Shown here: positions 1 to 10,604 of the stretch, one piece after another
How positions within the stretch are numbered: the stretch's first letter is position 1
Layout of the letters: each line of letters begins with the position of its first letter
Source of the DNA: Erythroxylum novogranatense
Taxonomy: Eukaryota > Streptophyta > Magnoliopsida > Malpighiales > Erythroxylaceae
Direction: 5' to 3'
NCBI GenBank assembly: GCA_029891385.1
Contig: CM057233.1
Location: 33,710,540-33,774,539 of the forward strand
DNA: 64,000 nt
The notes under the pieces: model-generated
Databases searched by the model: none
Told to the model about the DNA's origin: nothing
What the model saw: only the letters and a program-made list of their open reading frames with translations
Position numbers and translations under genes: made by a program

Positions 1-226
1 GGAGAATAAAGACAAATTTGAACTTTTCTTTTCTTCTGAATATCTACATTCCACAATCTAATTGATGTTAAACATATATATTTTATTATATATATATATG
101 TAACAATTTCCACCGGTGAAAGCATCTCATCTGAATCTGATACACAGATTTTTCTAAACCAAGCTATTCTAAACCAAGCTAACACAGATTTTTCTAAACC
201 ATCTGAAGCTCAGTTGACAATTATGA
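1..226. other. 3' flank of the CBP60 gene
   Basis: AT-rich sequence just downstream of the minus-strand CBP60 stop codon. It probably holds the 3' UTR. A short duplication of cacagatttttctaaacc is visible near 142-200. I see no other gene here. Confidence 0.5.
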
Positions 227-2873
227 TCAGTTCGTGTTCCTGTAGGACCTGGAAGGTGTCAATCCACTATCTGATGACGACTCTGACAAGCTATATCCCC
301 TGCCAGGTTCAGCTGGCATGCCATGTAATGGTGAAGTCATGAATTGCCAGTTGTTGAATCCCGTTTCTGGATTGATGGTGGGCAGGATTCCATCCTGAAT
401 CATGTAGCTATGACCTGTAGACCCACCTTGGTGGAGCGGTTTCACCATCGTTTGTTGATGATTCGGGTATGGATTCACTGGCTCACCTATTTTATATCTC
501 GCAAGTATTAATCGTGTATGTCAATCGCAGTTCCATAATTTTTTAAATTTGATTAAACAAAGTAAACTGCCAATGAGAAACGGATTGGGGTTACCTTGTG
601 TCAGCAAAGGGGTCTCATCACTTGAAATTGCAACGACTTCTTCCAAGGAATGCCACTCATGATATGCTTTCGTTATCAAATCCTTAATATAGGTCTGCAT
701 GAATAATTTATGACAATTGTAACATAATTGATATGGAATGAGTGACCAAGATAACTTATGCTTAGGGCGATGATGAAATAGTGAAATACCCTATCGATGC
801 TTGAAAGATCTCGGAGAGTGAAGGTTTGGCCATCGATTATGGCATCGACAACTTGACATACAGGGTTGAAAGTGATAGTATAAGTGGCTCCTCTGAGGAC
901 ATAACGTTTGTTCCCTAGGAGGCATGTTCTTGCATGCTTTATAGCGACTTCCCACATTTTTTCCGACATTCCAACGCCTAAGATCTAATTGGAAGATAAA
1001 AATGTAAAAGGGAGTTAGAAACAGACTGATCAGAACTCAAATTGAAAAATGAGAGGATTTAGTTACCTTTCTGAGTTTTTGAGGATCAACTGTGGAGAGC
1101 TTCAAGAAATCTTGCACAGTATTGATGCCCTCGGCAGCTAGCTTTTTATGGAAAGCTCCACCTTTCCCAATCTTTTCAAGACGCCATACTTGGTCTTCTA
1201 ACAACGGAGGATGATGCTTCTTGTACACTTAACATTAAAAATACAAAGGCACTTAATTGGTATTCTGTATACATAGAGGACAATTACTCGTCATAATTAG
1301 GAGTAGGACAAGTGCTCTCAACCTTTGCTAATGAGAAACACTTCTATTTAGTTCAAGAATCAAGCTAAACCTAGGGAAAACGATAACTTAGAAGTTGAAC
1401 AAGAAAAGTACTATTACACGTATCAGGTATAGCAGACATGTAGTAATTGGCAGAAAGCACAATATCAAGCAATTAATCAAAAAATAAACTAATGAAATGC
1501 TTTCATATGCAAATGAAACAAAGAAGATTTAAAGAAATTTTCATTTATATTCAAAGCATGTGCCAGTATTTTAAGTTTCACTTGAGTTGTTTTAAATGCT
1601 AATTCCAATGTGTGATTAATAAACGAATTAGTGGTAATTAAAAACTCACGTTCTCCTCGATGATCTTTGACAACAAAAGCTTCAGTCATGGCTTCACGTA
1701 TCCTGAGACCTTGATAGCTTCCTGGAACCACTTTTGCACCAATCCGGAATTTTCTGCTCCTAATCCAGCTTGAATTATCGGTGAACTCAATGTCACCAAT
1801 TGGTGCAACTCCATCTTTTAAAGTCACCGTTAAGCAATCACCTGCAAGCAAAGGCCGCTTACCTGTTCTTTCCTTGACAATTTTGTTTTCAAATTCCTCA
1901 CTAGTCCAAATATAGCGGTCATTCGAAGGGAAATCTCCGTCAAGAACTACAATTTCCAGTTTGATGGGGTGAGGGAGAGATGTTAAAACCATATGATCAC
2001 CTCCTGTCTGAACAAGGAGGACTTGAAGAGAAGCATTAGTTTCAGCATCAACTATTTTGCTCCCCGTGAATATGGGAAGCGAAAGCTTTTTGTTGAAAAC
2101 TAGTTGGAGACTTGATTGTTCAAGTTCTTGGATTCGCAGAGATGGAGATCTTGTGAAAGAGCTCGAACAACGCTGTAGAGTACCCTCCACCTCTTCACTC
2201 ACCTGATTTAAGTAAAATGAACAAGTTTACATGGATTTATGTGCATATTTTGGTTTGCAAAAGCTCTTCGTTTAAAGTGAGAAAGCCTGCTTCTATTTCT
2301 AACACAAGATATAGTTCATGGTAACAAGTATCTACGAAATCTTGCCCCAGACGTCCTTCGTGCCAATATAGAGACATGATTTTGGGTTGCTTTAATTTGC
2401 AAGTCGTGAAGTGAAAAAATTACATGTAGAAAGATATGCATGATCGTTTAGAGCTGGACATACCACTTTCCTAAGCATAGGCTCAAGGGACATGAAGAGC
2501 TTCTTCAGTGAGTTCACCATGACCGCTTCTTGAATCACTCTGTCAAGACCAAAACAATTGCACCATATATCAGACTCAGTTTTGTCATCTTCTTTTCCAT
2601 TTTACTCTTCTAAAACTAAAATAACTTCTGAAATATCAGATTATACCCATGCAAAACTCCAAAAAAGAGGACAATCATGTATGAGGATAAAGCTTGTCGC
2701 TCTATAACTTGATTAATATTAGATCTAACAAAGAAAATGAAGAAACAACAAAGATCAAAAGGGAAGAGTCCATGAAGATATGCATACGAAGCAAAAGAAA
2801 TTCTCCTTCGTTTCTCGTTTGGTTGATCTGGGTTTTGATCATCCGATTCATCAATAAACCTTTTGGCAGCCAT
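227..2873 (-). CDS. CBP60: CBP60-family calmodulin-binding transcription factor, seven exons, 476 aa
   Basis: Plant-specific CALMODULIN-BINDING PROTEIN 60 family: nuclear DNA-binding proteins, several of which control salicylate and immune genes. Exons read from the sequence: 2873-2788, 2539-2464, 2202-1650, 1227-1067, 984-790, 694-595, 486-227. Every junction is GT/AG on the minus strand, phases agree, and the total is 1431 nt including TGA at 229-227. The start is the ATG of [10 protein letters not shown], followed by a basic KRRR stretch that may be a nuclear signal. Family landmarks in order are [24 protein letters not shown], a long conserved central domain ([19 protein letters not shown], then [20 protein letters not shown]), [16 protein letters not shown], a helical middle ([20 protein letters not shown], then [15 protein letters not shown]), and a variable Ser-rich tail. 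Family calmodulin-binding segments vary in position and I could not fix one here. No damage is seen. The subfamily member is not resolved. Confidence 0.93.
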
Positions 2874-2999
2874 CACCACAAAAAATATCAAAGCAACAAA
2901 CTGTAATATTCTAAGCAGAAAGAGAGAAATCAGACAGAGATAGATAATTGATGAGCTTCGGTTAAGATTTGCGGTTAGATCGATCTTTCACTAAATTTG

Positions 3000-3006
3000 T
3001 TATAAA
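3000..3006 (-). promoter_or_regulatory. Candidate TATA box of CBP60
   Basis: The minus strand reads CCTTTATAACAAATT about 130 bp upstream of the CBP60 ATG, a normal distance for a TATA box followed by a short 5' UTR. The function is inferred from position only. Confidence 0.4.
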
Positions 3007-3150
3007 GGAAACAAAAGTCCGTCTTACTTTCCAAAAATAATACATTATAATAATAAAGAGAAGAGCCTTCCCAGAACTATCATGGAAATAGCTTGGTAGC
3101 TAGCAAGGGGTGACCTAGTTCTAGTTGTGTATGAAGCTATGAAAACGAAA

Positions 3151-3182
3151 GTTGACGTCAACGTTTTCTTCTCGTAGTCAAC
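3151..3182 (-). promoter_or_regulatory. Palindromic W-box / TGACGTCA site plus second W-box
   Basis: GTTGACGTCAAC (3151-3162) is a perfect 12-bp palindrome. It contains TGACGTCA, a bZIP/TGA-type site, overlapped on both strands by the WRKY core TTGAC. A further TTGACT core on the minus strand lies at about 3176-3181. The cluster is about 280 bp upstream of the CBP60 ATG. Binding is inferred from motif knowledge. Confidence 0.4.
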
Positions 3183-3242
3183 CTAAATAATACACCTAAG
3201 CAGTCACCCCTTTCTCAATCTGAAAGAACGGTCATGATTATA

Positions 3243-3344
3243 ACAACCTTTATCAAAAGTTTAGATTTTTTTTTGTCTAATATTATAATATTTACAACCT
3301 TTATCAAAAGTTTAGAATTTTTTTTGTCTAATATTATAATATTT
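3243..3344. repeat. 51-bp tandem duplication
   Basis: A unit starting acaacctttatcaaaag is present twice in direct order, at 3243 and 3294, with about one substitution between copies. The near-identity suggests a fairly recent local duplication. Confidence 0.85.
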
Positions 3345-3773
3345 TATTGTATTTAATAAATTTTAGTTGTTTATTTATATAAATTTTATATAAATCTTGC
3401 GTAAATTCTATACGAATCCTATAAAATAAATAATTAAAATTTTATAAAATAAAATAAAACAGAATAATATTATATAGAATATCTTAATTTTCTTGTGAGG
3501 CGGTGAAGTTACGTGTTTGCATGAACAAAAGTCAAAAAGTCTGCCACATTTCCGGGAAGTCGCGCTTGCTTCCTGTGCTGTTCCTTTGTTTAAAACAATG
3601 ACACCACATGCTGCTACGTGTAATTTTGTTTCCATCATATTTAAATTAGTAAAACATACAAGTGAAGACTATTTAAACATATAAGTGAAGACCATTTCAA
3701 CTTGAGAATTGCCTTAAATCGTACTTTAGAAGAATTGTGAACGAGGGAACGAGGTCACGTGACAAGTCTTAAA

Positions 3774-4179
3774 TGGTTTTACTTTTTTTTAATTGTTTGA
3801 TTGCTTTATTATATTTTTAATTTTTAAGTTTTATTTTCAGATTTTGTAAAAAAATAAGTTTGTTTCAGTTTTATTTTTATTTTTGGTTTCTTCCAACTTT
3901 TAGTATTTATGAGAATCACAAAAGTGTATTTTATAATCTGATTTATTATAAACAAAATATATATTATTCACTTATTTGATATATTAATTATTAATAAGAA
4001 TCATGAACAATTTAATTTAATATTATATATTAATTTAAAATATCTTCACATAAATTAATTTCAAAGAAAATTTAACTTAAAAATTTAAAACATGCTTATT
4101 ATAAAATTTAATTTTAGTTTATTTATTTCAATAAAATAAAATAAATTTTATTGATAATTTGTTAATAAATATTACATAA
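3774..4179. repeat. AT-rich dispersed repeat, copy A, left part
   Basis: This AT-rich block runs collinear with 59290-59745: the same succession of ttttatttttatttttggtttc, gtctaattta-like and ttgataatttgttaataa-like segments. It stops at 4179, where the Tat element begins, and resumes at 18184-18365. It looks like a non-autonomous element of unknown class, with ends I cannot place exactly. Confidence 0.6.
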
Positions 4180-4624
4180 TGGTTCTGCCGGATTTTGGCT
4201 GAATTGTGCGTTGCCGTTCTGATCCATGAATCTGCTGCTTGTTGTGAGGAATCCGACGTGAAGTTACCTGCAAAACAAAGAAGGCTGGTCGGGGGTTGTG
4301 TCTCGATTAGCCCCTCCGACGCTCAAGTAAGTCTTTTTGTGAAGGTGAGGTTGATCAAATCAGAGAAAACAACTAGGTTATGATTTTTGTACATCAATTA
4401 CGGGAGAATTATACCTTATATATGGTTTTGTAGCTAGGTTTAGGTCTTTACGTAGACTTCTACCTCTGCATGGTAGGTTTTCTCATGCTAACGGGCTGTG
4501 GAAAGTGTGGATCGGGCTCGGGCCTGGCATGACGATTAGGTAGGAGATTGATCTTTGAAGAATGGACCGACCGACCTATGGGTCGTCTTGACTGGGTCCA
4601 GGCCTTGCACGGCCGACCCGACCA
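4180..4624 (-). repeat. 3' LTR of the Tat element
   Basis: It matches the right-hand LTR over most of its length, for example gaggaatccgacgtgaag and aagtctttttgtgaaggtg. In element sense it begins TGGTCGGGTCGG. The first 30-35 bases in element sense do not match the other LTR. Confidence 0.88.
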
Positions 4625-4640
4625 TAAGCCCCCTACTCCT
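4625..4640 (-). other. Polypurine tract of the Tat element
   Basis: The minus strand reads GGAGTAGGGGGCTTA directly before the TGG of the 3' LTR, the expected plus-strand primer for this orientation. Confidence 0.65.
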
Positions 4641-5167
4641 CGAGTCTGAGCAAAGAGAAGGGTCGTAGGAGTATGTGGAAGTTTTGTAGCTCGTCTATGA
4701 CATAGCCCGTTAGGTGGTCGATCGGTCGGTCATTGATGTTGTAGGTCGGGTATGAGACAGCTCGGGTAGCCCCGATCGATCAGATGTCGATCGATTATAC
4801 GTGATTGCTCGAGATATCGACCGATCAGGCGAATCGCTTTCGGATGCCGACCGATTGACTGAGTGCCCCAACTGATCTGCCTCGGCATTTATTGCGCGAC
4901 AGCTCACACGTAAACAGATCGGGTGGTTATCATTGGCGAGCGTGCGGAGCATTTATTATAGATGGCGCGTCTTTGTCGGCGACTTTCGAATCAAACGATC
5001 GCCTTCGTGAATCGTCGCATGCCTATCATGTGTCCTTTCAACTGTTCGCGCCGCTCCGATTTTGAATAACCCTAATCCTCCTTAGTTCGGATTCTTCCGC
5101 GTGTCCGAGCCTGCTCGGATCTTCTCCGCGTGTCGAGCTTTGATTGAATATCCCTTTTTCGCCCCTC

Positions 5168-5175
5168 TATAAGTA
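5168..5175 (+). promoter_or_regulatory. Candidate TATA box for the antisense ORF
   Basis: CTCTATAAGTATT lies on the plus strand in a GC-richer context, about 200 bp upstream of the ATG at 5370. It faces the extra ORF and opposes gag-pol transcription. It could be an independent promoter; this is inferred from the motif and distance. Confidence 0.4.
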
Positions 5176-5369
5176 TTCAGAGTCGATGAGCTGCGGTGTT
5201 TTTTACCTTTTGCTTTCGTTTTCCAGCTTACGCTTTGCCTTCATTTGCTCTTCATCGTTCACGGTTTCTGGAAATTTCTTTTACTCCGCCGTCCAATTTT
5301 CCCATTTCTAGTTTCTAAATAGGTACGGCCTTTTCCTTCATTCCTTTTTCATTCCTTTTTTTTGTAATC

Positions 5370-6108
5370 ATGTCGACGGGTAGTTCAAGAAGTATGGTAG
5401 GGGGTGTTGAGGAGGTATCAACGAGAGAGAGGAAGGATGGGTTGGTTGTGGAGGCGCCGCCAAGGAATCTGTCGACGATGACCCTGGGGGAGTTGAATAG
5501 GTCAATACTCAGGTATGGCATCCCCTTGTCCTGGGGTCCCCGGCTTGCTCTGGGAAATGAGCGAATCTACAGCAACTCAAGTGGGTACTTTGCTGTTTCT
5601 GAAAGCTTCTTCTCCGTTGGTGGTATGAGGCTTCCGTATGCTCCAATCATCGATGAGGTGTGTATGGCCTACCAACTGATGCCGAGTCAAATTCCTCCGA
5701 ATAACTGGAGGTTTGTTAACGGTTTGGCACTGTTATGCCATCAGTTCGGTCATTTGCCCACAGTTGGCGTCTTGCGTCATTTTTTGAGGATGGGTCATAT
5801 CAAGTTCGGGGCGGGTCCCTTTCTATAATATAAGGAGGCTTGTACTTCGGCGTCTGACCTCGAAAGTTTCTTCTTGGCGGACGAAGTTCTTTTTCGTGAA
5901 AGCCCCAGGGTCTTCCAGCGAGTATCGCCCGTGGAGGTACCCCTTAGCCGAGCAGTGGAATGACACGTCGAACGTGTCTCTTAGTAGGGAGGAGTGGAGG
6001 GTGATCAATCGCATAAAGAAGCTCGGCCATTACGATTTTGCGGGGCTGATACGAGCCTATTCCGGGGGTGTCTCGGCTAGCTCCTTTCTTATCGACCCCC
6101 CGCCATGA
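5370..6108 (+). pseudogene. Tat antisense extra ORF, N-terminal Transposase_28-like domain (frameshifted)
   Basis: Encoded opposite to gag-pol. The first 152 codons from ATG 5370 read through LGELNRSILRYGIPLSWGP, then MRLPYAPIIDEVCMAYQLMP, then WRFVNGLALLCHQFGHLPTV. This is the pattern of the plant domain Pfam calls Transposase_28, putative gypsy type transposon. Near 5817-5825 the frame shifts by one base and continues as FYNIRRLVLRRL and onward to FLIDPPP, ending at 6108. A T-rich stretch ending in TGTGCAG at about 6222 looks like a 3' splice site, so the original ORF may have been spliced to the downstream half. The function is unknown; extra ORFs in this place are known from Tat elements. 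Confidence 0.75.
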
Positions 6109-6409
6109 GTTAGCGGACTGGGAGAGGAAAACGTCCCATCTGGTTGAGCCCTCGGTGTCGAGTTTCTTATTATGTTCTTGATTTTTGGTTCCTCTTTCTA
6201 ACTTGTTTTGTTGCTGTGCAGCCATGGTGAGGATGGAAGACGCCCCGCCATGACTTCCAAGTCAAAGAAGCGGCCGCCGTAAGGAGAAGAGGAGAGAGGC
6301 GCAGGCTGGCGGGGGCGTCGTTTTGTCTGTGGGGTTGGGCTCCCCCGCAGTGTAGACGGGTCTTCCACCTGTCGGGGGCCGTCCTGCTGATTCGGCATCA
6401 TTACCGATT

Positions 6410-7528
6410 GTGCCCGTTGATGCGGGCCAGATATTCCGGGTTGAGGAGGAGGAGGAGGAAGATGCGGGTCCTCCTCTTAAGAGGAAGAGATTGGTTCAGT
6501 TGGGTGATCTTCCGTCTTGCCCGGCGAGTTGGGCCGTGGCAATGAAAGAGAAGGGCAAGGGAAAGGTGACAGCCGCGAACCCTGGGCAGTGGGAGTCTGC
6601 CCTCAAGTTGGCGAAGGATGCCACGATCGGGGACCTCGAGGTGTCCCGTTACATTGCTGAGAGGATCACTCCTCCTGTGGACGAGCAAATCATGGATAAG
6701 AGGAGTAACCTGGAGTTAGGGTCTCAGCTTGTTCGTCTCGGTGTGTGGAGTGCGTCGACGTCCTTCGCAGTGTTGCAGCTTTTGGAGACTCTGGACCAGG
6801 AAGTCCAGGATCTCCATGATCAAGTGAAGGATTTGAAGGGCGAGCTGTCAGAGGTGAAGGAGGGGAGAGACCTCCTCCAGGCTAAAAACGCGTCCCTTGA
6901 AGAGGAGAAGAAGTCCTAGGAGGGGGAGATGGGCGCTTTGTTGGCTCGACTGGCCAAAGGGGAGGAGGAGAGGGACGAACTGAAGAAGACGGTGAGGGCG
7001 GAGAGGGAGCTTAACAAGAAATACCGCCAAGATTGCCATTCCGCAGTGGAAGGTAGAAACAGAGTCGAGAACACTGTGCGGGAGGTGCGGTGCTCTGTTA
7101 GGGAGCAGCGGATTGAGGCAATTAAGCGATGGAAGAGGCGGTTTCTGTACGAGGAGAGTTTAGAGCTCGCCTGTGACATAGCCCTCTCGGTTCTGAGGAG
7201 GGGCCACGAGCTCTACACTCCTGAGGGGTCGACGTGCCCTTCATTCGAGGATTATGCCGAGTCGCTTCTTCCTGCAGCTCTTGGGCTTTCTTTGGAGGAG
7301 GTCAAGGAGAAGGCTGAGGGATCGACGAGCGTCATTCCGGATGAAGAGCTGGATCTCAGCTCCGAAGAAGAGCTTCCTTATGAAGATATTCCTCCGGTTG
7401 CTTCCCCAGTTCCTGCTCCTGCTCCCATTGTGTCGCTCCCTTCTGAGGCTTCTCCTGGGCATCCGCCTCTCTTCGAGGCTTCTCCTGCTCCTCCGATAAT
7501 TCAAACTTCCCCATCTGTTGATTTTTAA
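6410..7528 (+). pseudogene. Tat antisense extra ORF, coiled-coil and acidic/proline-rich half
   Basis: An open frame interrupted by a single TAG at 6917-6919; the next codon continues in frame. It contains an acidic run (EEEEEED) and a basic KRKR, then a long heptad-rich charged region from about 6780 to 7110 that predicts a coiled coil. The tail is acidic (SSEEELPYED) and then proline/alanine-rich, ending at 7528. There is no ATG at its beginning, consistent with being a downstream exon of the ORF starting at 5370. Nothing identifies an enzymatic activity. Confidence 0.65.
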
Positions 7529-7669
7529 AGCTCACCTGGTCGGGCTTGTGGCCAGGGCTAATTCAAGAAATGAACTTGCCTTTAGTTTCTCAACTATCTT
7601 CCATGTTTATTATTTTCGATTCGTAGTAGAATTTAGCTAAGTCGTTCATGGCCAACCAAAATTGAGATC

Positions 7670-8245
7670 GATCTGTGGTTGAGGCCGAGCTATAGTCCCA
7701 AGGACCTTGCTTTGGCGACCGACTGATCGTAGCGGTCGATGGTTCCGAGGATTGTCTTGGTAACCTGGTTGACCTATCGGGCGACCGATCGACCGTAGTT
7801 GATCGATGGCGAAGTCGAACGAGAGTCTTGTCTTGGCGACCCGACCAACCGTAGTCGGTCTATGGAGTTTTCGAGCGATGGCGAGCGAGGTCCCAAGGAT
7901 CTTGTCTTGACGACCCGACCGACCGTAGTCGGTCTGTGGAGATTTCGAGCGAGGTCCCAAGGATCTTGTCTTGGCGACCCGCCCGATCGTAGTTGATCTA
8001 TGGAAATGCCGAGCGATGGCGAATGAGATCCCAAGGATCTTGTCTTGGCGACCCGACCGACCGTAGTCGATCTATGGAGATGTCGAGCGATGGCGAATGA
8101 GGTCCCAAAGATCTTGTCTTGGCGACCCGACCGACCCTAGTCGATCTATGAAGATGCCGAGCGATGGTGAATGAGGTCCCAAGGATCTTGTCTTGGCGAC
8201 CCGACCGACCGTAGTCGATCTATGGAGATTTCGAGCGATGACTGA
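7670..8245. repeat. 74-bp tandem array in the Tat 3' region
   Basis: The phrase cttgtcttggcgaccc (with small changes) recurs at about 7827, 7901, 7965, 8039, 8113 and 8187. That is a 74-bp period with one unit shortened to 64 bp. More diverged copies extend left to about 7670. The array lies between the extra ORF and the IN end, i.e. downstream of pol in element sense. Confidence 0.88.
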
Positions 8246-8427
8246 TTGGATTTTTTACTCTTTGCCACACATGATGGAACTTTTTATTGCCAAGAAATCT
8301 GAAACCCCTTTATTGATGATAACGAGGGCGTGGGCCGTTAAAAAACCTGTCTGGCAGGGACAGGAAAAAGGTACCCACATGTATACAAAAACGATAATAA
8401 GGAAAGATTAACTAGAATAAAACTTAT

Positions 8428-9560
8428 CTACTGGTAGAACGCCTTCAAGTTCTGTGAGTTCCAAGGCCTTGGTAGAACCTTCCCTTTCGCATCGCTGATG
8501 ATGTAAGAACCATACCCGACTTGCTTAATCACTCGATAAGGTCCTTCCCACGTCTGTCCGAGCTTTCCAGGATGCTTCCCAGCCACCTCGGCTTTTCGTA
8601 GGATGTAACCACCTACCTTTACATCGCTCGGCTTAACCCTTCTGTTGTAGAATTTGGTCGCCTTTTGTCTGATGGCTTCTGAACGAGCGGCTGCCCTTTC
8701 TCTATCCTCACTGAGGAGAACGAGTTCTGCTCTGCGGGCTTCATCATTCCGCTCTTCTTCATAGCCCGACACCCTTTGATTGTGCAATGTCGCCTCTACT
8801 AGAACTAAAGCTTCGCCTCAAGGTCATCTGACAGTGTTTCCCTGTGGCTCGTTGATTGTGGTTCTATACGCCCACAATACTTCGTCTAGTTCTTCCACCC
8901 AGTTTTTCTACCATCTAGCGCTTCTTGCGAGAGCACTCATTATCTTTTATTGGTGTTCTCCGCGAAACCGTTACTTTGGGGATAGGCTACCGAAGTCAAC
9001 TGTAGCTTGATCTTTAGTCGTTCGCAGAAATCTCTAAACTTGTCGTTGTCGAACTGCCGACCATTATCTGTAACCAACACCATAGGCATCCCGAAGCGAC
9101 ATAGTATATTTTTCTTTACGAAACTTTCTACCCTCCTTTCGGTGATAGTAGCGACCGCCTCCGTTTCTACCCACTTAGTGAAGTATTCCACTGCCACTAT
9201 CAGGAACTTCTTTTGCGCGGGACCGAGAGGGAAGGGCCCCAGTATATCCATTCCCCATTGAGAGAACGGGATAGGATGACTCACAATTTTCATCCTTTCG
9301 GTCGACTGGTGAGACAGGCTGCTATTTCTCTGGCAGGCCTCGCATCGGTTGACCTTTTCTTGAGAGTCTCTTCTCATTGTCGGCCAGTAGTACCCCTGTC
9401 TGATCAATCGGTGAGCCAACATTATGCCCCTATATGATTTCCGTACATCCCTTCATGGACTTCGGCCATTGCCTGCTCGGCTTCTTCTTCATTCAAGCAT
9501 CGAAGCAGCGGCCAGTCGTAAGACCGCTTATATAGAGTACCATTGACGACCGTGTACTCG
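8428..9560 (-). pseudogene. Tat element integrase
   Basis: In element sense: an HHCC zinc region (HEGMYGNHIGA, then RQGYYWPTM, then CEACQR), a catalytic core with the first Asp in WGMDILGPFPLG, the second in VTDNGRQFD and the Glu in NGFAEN, then the C-terminal domain with WEGPYRVIKQVGYGSY and LPRPWNSQNLKAFYQ. At least two interruptions: a stop between the two zinc histidines (about 9422) and a break near 8790-8940 after the core. It would have cut and joined element DNA to the chromosome. The catalytic acids survive but the frame does not. Confidence 0.88.
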
Positions 9561-9699
9561 GCTGCCTTTATTCTTAGTTTCTTGGCCTCTGACGCGTCTT
9601 CCGGTTGTTTTTCCTCTAAAAGGTACTGCGCGATTGGTTCCGTCCAACTCGACCGACCGGTACTTATCTTGAGAACTTCCTCGACTTTCTGAATGCTAG

Positions 9700-10186
9700 G
9701 TCGGTCTAGTCGTTTGACCATAACATTGTTTACGGCATCGCGGTCGGAAGCCATTTTGGAGAGCGCATCCGCTTTAGCATTTTGAGCTCGTTCTATTCTG
9801 CTGATCGAGTACTGTTCAAAATTGCTCAACTCCTACTTTACCAGCTCCAGATACTTGATCATGCTGTTCCCCTTGGCCTCATACTGTCCGGTGACTTGGC
9901 CGACCACCACTTGGCTATCGCTATATATCTTCAGCTGTTTCACCTCCATCTCCTTAGCTAGTTGGAGGCCGGCTATCAGAGCCTCATATTCTGCCTTGTT
10001 ATTGGAGGCCTTGAATTCTAGCCGAAGGACATATTCCACCTTTTCTTCCACATGCCGGCTGATTAGCACTACTCCCGCTCCGCATCCCTCAGCATTAGAC
10101 GACCCGTCAACAAACAAGCTCCAGGCGAGGAACTGCTCGTCCTTCGTGCTCGGCTGGCTCATCTCTACAATGAAGTCTGCCAACAC
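9700..10186 (-). pseudogene. Second (plant/archaeal-type) RNase H of the Tat element
   Basis: WSLFVDGSSNAEGCGAGVVL gives the first Asp, NNKAEYEALIAGL the Glu and IYSDSQVVVGQVTG the second Asp. This is the arrangement of the additional RNase H that Tat elements carry after their own. The motifs are intact. Frame changes separate it from the first RNase H (near 10190) and from the integrase linker (near 9830). Confidence 0.85.
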
Positions 10187-10193
10187 CTGCGCT

Positions 10194-10502
10194 TTAATGA
10201 TCGTGCGGGGTTTTTATTGTATGTCGAACTCTCCCAGCTCTACCGCCCACTTTATCACCGACCAAATTTGGGCTTTGCAGAACCTTTGCTGAGGGTTGGT
10301 CGGTCCATACCTCAATGGTATGACTTTGGAAGTAAGGCCTTAGCTTCCGGGCTGCCATTATCAAGGAGAGGGTTAGTTTCTCTATGGGCGTATATCGCGT
10401 TTCCGGTCCGGTCAATACTTTGCTGACGTAGTAGACGGGGTGTTGTTCGCTTCCCTCCGATCGAATAAGTACCGGGCTGACCGACCCCTCCGTAACCGCC
10501 AA
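10194..10502 (-). pseudogene. First (gypsy) RNase H, catalytically degenerate
   Basis: AVTEGSVSPVLIRSEGSEQH, then HPVYYVSKVLTGPETRYTPI, then LTLSLIMAARKLRPYFQSH and EVWTDQP, is the connection/RNase H region that follows gypsy RT. The place where active gypsy enzymes have a TDAS-type Asp reads AVTE here. Loss of the first RNase H activity is typical when a second RNase H is present. The end of this region is frameshifted. Confidence 0.75.
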
Positions 10503-10604
10503 GTATATAATCAGGTTCTTTCCCTCTACCGGACTTTGCAGGATAGGTGGACTAGACAGGTATTGCTTTAAGTGTTGAAAAGCTTTCTCGCACTCGTCCG
10601 ACCA

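Larger units (their letters stand above)
2874..3773. other. CBP60 upstream region
   Basis: Increasingly AT-rich sequence holding the candidate TATA box, the W-box palindrome and a 51-bp tandem duplication (3243-3344). The short open frames here have no recognisable protein features. No gene is called. Confidence 0.5.

Noticed and set aside
4195..4383. 62-codon frame MAELCVAVL... repeated at 17709-17948
   Set aside because: It is LTR sequence present in both LTRs; no evidence of a protein.
7241..8034. Arg-rich minus-strand frames over the Tat extra ORF and tandem array
   Set aside because: Antisense reading of coiled-coil codons and of the 74-bp repeat; low-complexity composition.
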